From an uncultured Filifactor sp. (GTDB taxonomy: Bacteria; Bacillota; Clostridia; Peptostreptococcales; Filifactoraceae): a stretch of DNA of 8,795 nucleotides. Below the pieces are notes generated by a model that searched no databases, was not told the DNA's origin, and saw nothing but the letters and a program-made list of their open reading frames with translations. A program made the position numbers and the translations under genes. Where the stretch lies: NCBI GenBank assembly GCA_947254385.1, contig CAMYCP010000043.1, positions 1 to 8,795 of the forward strand, given 5' to 3'. This document shows, piece after piece, positions 6,212 to 8,795 of this stretch (positions are counted from its first letter, which is position 1; each line of letters starts with the position of its first letter).

Positions 6212-8047
6212 TTATTTTTTATCACGTGCCGCTTGTTTAGCTCTCTGTTGTTTATCCAATATACGTTTTCTCATGCGCATGGATTTGGGAGTAAGTTCCA
6301 CGAGTTCATCCTTTTCTATAAACTCCAGCGCTTCTTCCAGCGACATTTTTTTTGCGGGAGAAAGTCTAAGCGCATCGTCGGCTCCGGATGCTCTCATATT
6401 TGACGCTTGTTTTCTTTTGCATACATTTACATCTATATCCATGGGTTTGGCATTTTCTCCGACTATCATGCCTTCGTACACCTTATCACCGGGTTCAACA
6501 AACAATATACCCCGCCCTTGAGCGTTGTAAAGTCCGTAAGATACGGCTACTCCGGTGTCAAAAGATACCAATGAACCTTGAGATCTTCTCGGGATTTCTC
6601 CTTTGTAAGGTTCATATCCTTCAAATATATTGTTCATTATTCCGTTCCCCTTGGTGTCCGTCATAAATTCGGATCTGTATCCTATAAGTCCTCTCGTGGG
6701 TATCAAAAATTCCACACGGGTATATCCGCCTTTGGATTGAACCATGTTTACCATTTCACCCTTGCGTGCGCCTAATTTTTCTATGACGGAACCCAAAAAC
6801 TCTTCCGGTACATCTATGACAACACGTTCTATCGGTTCAAGCAATTTATCGTTTTCATCTTTCTTAAAAAGTACTTCGGGTTTAGATACCATCATTTCAT
6901 ATCCTTCACGGCGCATTTCTTCCATTAATATGGAAAGATGCAGTTCTCCTCTGCCCGACACTCTGAAAGAATCTGCCGAATCCGTTTCTTCCACTCTAAG
7001 TGAAACATTTGTGTTGAGTTCTTTAAACAGACGACTTCTTATTTGGCGCGAAGTTACGTATTTTCCTTCCGTTCCGGCAAAAGGCCCGTTATTTACGGAA
7101 AAAGTCATAGCCAAAGTCGGTTCGGATATTTTGACGAACGGAGATGGCACGGAGTCGTTAACGTCACATACGGTGTCGCCTATTTCGATATTTTCTATTC
7201 CCGAAATCGCAACGATATTGCCGACTGAAGATTCCATAACTTCAACTTTTTTTAAACCGTCATATTCATACAATTTGCCTATTTTCGCCTTGAAATTTCT
7301 GGTATCGTCGGATGAATTTATAACGTGCAGGTTATCACCTATTTTTAAAGTACCGCTTTCAATTTTACCTATACCGATTCGTCCTACATAGTCGTTGTAA
7401 TCTATAGTTGAGATTAAGACGCGAGGCGTGCCGTCCTCTTCGCCTGTCGGGGAGGGAATACTGTTTATTATAGCCTCAAACAGGCTTCCCATAGAATCTC
7501 CAAGCTCCGTGTAATCGACACCTGAAACACCGTCCTTTGCGGAGGCGAATATGAAAGGTGCATCAAGTTGTTTTTCACTGGCTTCAAGCTCTATAAAAAG
7601 ATCCAATACCTCATCCACTACCTCATCGGGTCTTGCCTCGGGTCTGTCTACTTTGTTAACGCAGACTATAGCGGGCAAATCAAGTTCCAAAGCTTTTTTC
7701 ATTACAAATTTGGTTTGCGGCATAGGTCCTTCAAAAGCATCTACAACTAAAATTACACCGTCCACCATTTTCAGGATACGTTCCACTTCTCCGCCGAAAT
7801 CCGCGTGTCCCGGAGTATCGACTATATTTATCTTATAATCTTTATAATGCACCGCTGTATTTTTTGACAGAATGGTTATTCCACGCTCTTTTTCAAGATC
7901 ATTTGAATCCATCACACGTTCGCTTACTTCCTGATTTGCTCTGAATATTCCGCCTTGTCTTAAAAGCGCATCCACCAATGTGGTTTTACCGTGATCTACG
8001 TGTGCAACTATAGCTATATTTCTGATCTTTTCCTTAGCAAAACTCAT
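6212..8047 (-). CDS. typA: Ribosome-associated GTPase TypA/BipA
   Basis: Translational GTPase of the EF-G/LepA superfamily that binds the 70S ribosome and aids 50S assembly, especially in cold or stress. At 611 residues it is complete. GTPase motifs: G1 AHVDHGKT 15-22, RGIT 55-58 in switch I, DTPGHADFGGEVER 77-90, NKVD 131-134, SAK 169-171. Domain II and the EF-G-like domains follow. The TypA-specific C-terminal part includes TRGLIGYRSEFMTDTKGNG and a basic tail ending KQQRAKQAARDKK. The start is fixed by an in-frame TAA directly before ATG and by agreement with the usual family N-terminus (x-x-IRNIAIxAHVDHGKTT). The only good ribosome site, AGAGGA at 8063-8068, lies 15 nt away, which is unusually far. 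It is a single-gene unit with its own promoter and terminator. Confidence 0.98.
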   Translation of the reverse strand: MSFAKEKIRNIAIVAHVDHGKTTLVDALLRQGGIFRANQEVSERVMDSNDLEKERGITILSKNTAVHYKDYKINIVDTPGHADFGGEVERILKMVDGVILVVDAFEGPMPQTKFVMKKALELDLPAIVCVNKVDRPEARPDEVVDEVLDLFIELEASEKQLDAPFIFASAKDGVSGVDYTELGDSMGSLFEAIINSIPSPTGEEDGTPRVLISTIDYNDYVGRIGIGKIESGTLKIGDNLHVINSSDDTRNFKAKIGKLYEYDGLKKVEVMESSVGNIVAISGIENIEIGDTVCDVNDSVPSPFVKISEPTLAMTFSVNNGPFAGTEGKYVTSRQIRSRLFKELNTNVSLRVEETDSADSFRVSGRGELHLSILMEEMRREGYEMMVSKPEVLFKKDENDKLLEPIERVVIDVPEEFLGSVIEKLGARKGEMVNMVQSKGGYTRVEFLIPTRGLIGYRSEFMTDTKGNGIMNNIFEGYEPYKGEIPRRSQGSLVSFDTGVAVSYGLYNAQGRGILFVEPGDKVYEGMIVGENAKPMDIDVNVCKRKQASNMRASGADDALRLSPAKKMSLEEALEFIEKDELVELTPKSMRMRKRILDKQQRAKQAARDKK

Positions 8048-8088
8048 TTAAAAAACCACTAATCCTCTCATACTTCCAAAACATATAA

Positions 8089-8097
8089 ATTATAACA
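8089..8097 (-). promoter_or_regulatory. Extended -10 promoter of typA
   Basis: TGTTATAAT reads on the - strand at 8097-8089, the same nonamer as the mnmA promoter. No -35 lies at standard spacing; TTTACA at 8120-8115 is 20 nt away. The expected start near 8082 gives a leader of about 35 nt. Confidence 0.6.
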
Positions 8098-8159
8098 AAC
8101 AATATGAACATTTTTGTAAATTTTTTATAATTTCCTGCTTTACACTACGACAATTTTAA

Positions 8160-8267
8160 TACTGATTTGCTTTTAAAAATGTAGTATAGGAATTTATAAT
8201 AAATTTGTATTACAAAAAATTCTAAAGTGAAAATTAATACTGTAATTTCTTATGCAACTTTTTATAA
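8160..8267 (+). repeat. Dispersed intergenic repeat, copy B
   Basis: Second copy of the element at 1301-1419, same orientation. Blocks 8160-8187 and 8205-8233 are identical to copy A. The spacer between them is shorter (17 versus 28 bp), and the tail (8234-8267) has about seven substitutions. GTATTA (8207-8212) can pair with TAATAC (8235-8240) as in copy A, while the longer stem unique to copy A is broken here by a mismatch. It lies between the typA promoter and the ferredoxin terminator. Confidence 0.8.
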
Positions 8268-8295
8268 AAACCGTCATAAAAAAATTTAATATAAC

Positions 8296-8336
8296 TTGAT
8301 AAGTTTATCATATTTAAAAATCAAATTAAAGGAGGA
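8296..8336 (+). other. Orphan Shine-Dalgarno with upstream inverted repeat, no gene
   Basis: AAAGGAGGA at 8328-8336 on the + strand is a near-perfect ribosome binding site, but the next bases are A-rich and no ATG, GTG or TTG follows at usable distance. Upstream, TGATAA-GT-TTATCA (8297-8310) is a 6-bp inverted repeat, and TTGATA at 8296-8301 could be a -35 box. The next sequence is the ferredoxin terminator on the other strand. It may be the head of a lost gene, or chance. Confidence 0.35.
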
Positions 8337-8340
8337 ATAC

Positions 8341-8377
8341 AAAAAAAAATAACCTTATCCGTATTGAATAAGGTTAT
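8341..8377 (-). terminator. Intrinsic terminator of the ferredoxin gene
   Basis: ATAACCTTAT (8349-8358) pairs perfectly with ATAAGGTTAT (8368-8377) across a 9-nt loop. On the - strand the hairpin is followed by a run of nine U residues, the first counted in the stem's A8349 pair. It lies 21 nt after the ferredoxin stop. Confidence 0.9.
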
Positions 8378-8398
8378 CTGAAAAATCATTTTTATAAA

Positions 8399-8572
8399 TC
8401 AGTCTTCAGGTTGAGGTGCGTCTACAGGGCATACTCCGGAGCAAGAACCGCAATCTATACAAGCGGAAGCATCAATTACATATTGAGTATCTCCCGCACT
8501 TATAGCGCCTACCGGACATTCATCCTGACAAGCTCCACAACTGATGCAGGCATCTTTAATTACATAAGCCAT
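8399..8572 (-). CDS. Clostridial-type 2[4Fe-4S] ferredoxin
   Basis: A 57-residue soluble electron carrier for anaerobic metabolism (for example with pyruvate:ferredoxin oxidoreductase or hydrogenase, neither encoded here). It has two C-x2-C-x2-C-x3-CP motifs: C9, C12, C15, C19-P20 and C38, C41, C44, C48-P49. Each supplies three ligands to one cluster and one to the other. It begins MAYVIKD and ends VCPVDAPQPED, as in classic small clostridial ferredoxins of ~55 residues. The AAGGAGGA at 8579-8586 sits 6 nt ahead of ATG. The gene stands alone: strong extended -10 promoter, a ~150-nt structured leader and its own terminator. That fits a highly expressed gene with possible post-transcriptional control. 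The coding call is certain; the redox partner is not visible. Confidence 0.97.
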   Translation of the reverse strand: MAYVIKDACISCGACQDECPVGAISAGDTQYVIDASACIDCGSCSGVCPVDAPQPED

Positions 8573-8724
8573 AATAAATCCTCCTTAAATATATTTTTTG
8601 AACCGCCCGTTGCACAAAAACAACGGACTTCCCGTTTTACGGGCATTTATTCGGACGGTTCACGCCCTATGCATAACTTCCAATCCGAAACGGATCGGAC
8701 TCGTTACACTTTTTTTCAATTGCT
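8573..8724 (-). promoter_or_regulatory. Structured 5' leader of ferredoxin mRNA, candidate cis-regulatory RNA
   Basis: On the - strand the leader folds into two domains. Domain 1 is a hairpin: 9 bp (8691-8699 with 8679-8687, one G-U) closed by UUU, then a GAG/A internal loop, then seven more pairs (8703-8709 with 8671-8677, two G-U). Domain 2 is a three-way junction: P1 7-8 bp (8654-8661 with 8600-8607), P2 CCCGU/ACGGG with a 3-nt loop (8631-8643), and P3 CCGUUG/CAACGG with an 8-nt loop (8607-8626). The leader is clearly more GC-rich than the surrounding intergenic DNA and has no ORF. The ribosome site lies in an A/U-rich tail outside the helices, and no terminator precedes the gene. I compared it from memory with common riboswitch and T-box consensus sequences and found no match. 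Alternative: a simple mRNA-stabilising structure. Confidence 0.65.
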
Positions 8725-8730
8725 AAAATC

Positions 8731-8758
8731 ATTATATCACTTGAAAAACAAAAATCAA
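8731..8758 (-). promoter_or_regulatory. Promoter of the ferredoxin gene
   Basis: The -35 TTGATT (8758-8753), a 16-nt spacer and TATAAT (8736-8731) with a TGA extension (TGATATAAT) read on the - strand. Transcription should begin near 8724. Just upstream, AAGAATT (8768-8774) and AATTCTT (8779-8785) form an A/T-rich inverted repeat that could act as an UP element or operator. This is the best promoter in the window. Confidence 0.8.
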
Positions 8759-8795
8759 GCCTTTTTAAAGAATTAATAAATTCTTGATATTTAAT

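Noticed and set aside
6744..7391. 215-residue + strand open frame
   Set aside because: It is fully antisense to typA, whose - strand protein is unmistakable. The serine/threonine-rich composition is typical of a shadow frame.
8126..8131. TATAAT on the + strand upstream of repeat copy B, a possible small-RNA promoter
   Set aside because: There is no -35 or TG extension, and the downstream hairpin at 8349-8377 is not followed by a U-tract on the + strand, so no defined transcript can be drawn.
8656..8668. T-box-like sequence (AGGGCGTGAACCG) in the ferredoxin leader
   Set aside because: It does not match the T-box core (AGGGTGGNACCGCG) without an insertion, the leader is short for a T-box, no terminator/antiterminator follows, and a ferredoxin gene is not a usual T-box target.
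8411..8776. 121-residue + strand open frame
   Set aside because: It runs antisense through the ferredoxin gene, the structured leader and the promoter. It has no ribosome site and no family features.

Overview
The window is AT-rich with short intergenic regions, strong AAGGAGG-type ribosome binding sites, TGnTATAAT (extended -10) promoters and U-tract hairpin terminators. Together with a clostridial-type 2[4Fe-4S] ferredoxin this points to a low-GC anaerobic Bacillota, probably Clostridia or Tissierellia. The ferredoxin resembles the peptoniphilus/peptococcus type as I remember it; genus is not resolved.

Layout. One gene runs on the + strand: folC (18-1289), a folate polyglutamylation enzyme. 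It converges on a secreted DUF1343/NamZ-like muramidase (1533-2789, -), with an 18-bp bidirectional terminator hairpin between them. Everything else is on the - strand: a small YjdJ-type GNAT protein (2956-3234) with a decayed ORF in front of it, about 500 bp without an intact gene, then a two-gene unit of mnmA (tRNA 2-thiouridylase) followed 18 nt later by a cation diffusion facilitator transporter whose membrane motifs suggest Mn2+. Next come typA/bipA (ribosome-associated GTPase) with its own promoter and terminator, and a 57-residue ferredoxin gene (8399-8572).

The named genes are mostly housekeeping: folate, tRNA thiolation, ribosome biogenesis, metal homeostasis, electron transfer and wall turnover. 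They do not form one pathway, and I see no phage, CRISPR, toxin-antitoxin or secondary-metabolite system.

The less ordinary content is non-coding. (1) The ferredoxin mRNA has a ~150-nt leader that folds into a long hairpin plus a three-way junction. I cannot assign it to a known riboswitch class; it is the best candidate for something undescribed. (2) Two diverged copies of a ~110-bp intergenic repeat sit at 1301-1419 and 8160-8267, sharing identical blocks of 28 and 29 bp. (3) A perfect Shine-Dalgarno sequence at 8328-8336 has no gene after it. (4) The 3235-3731 interval carries coding remnants. (5) The CDF transporter appears to carry two tandem cytoplasmic ferredoxin-like domains.
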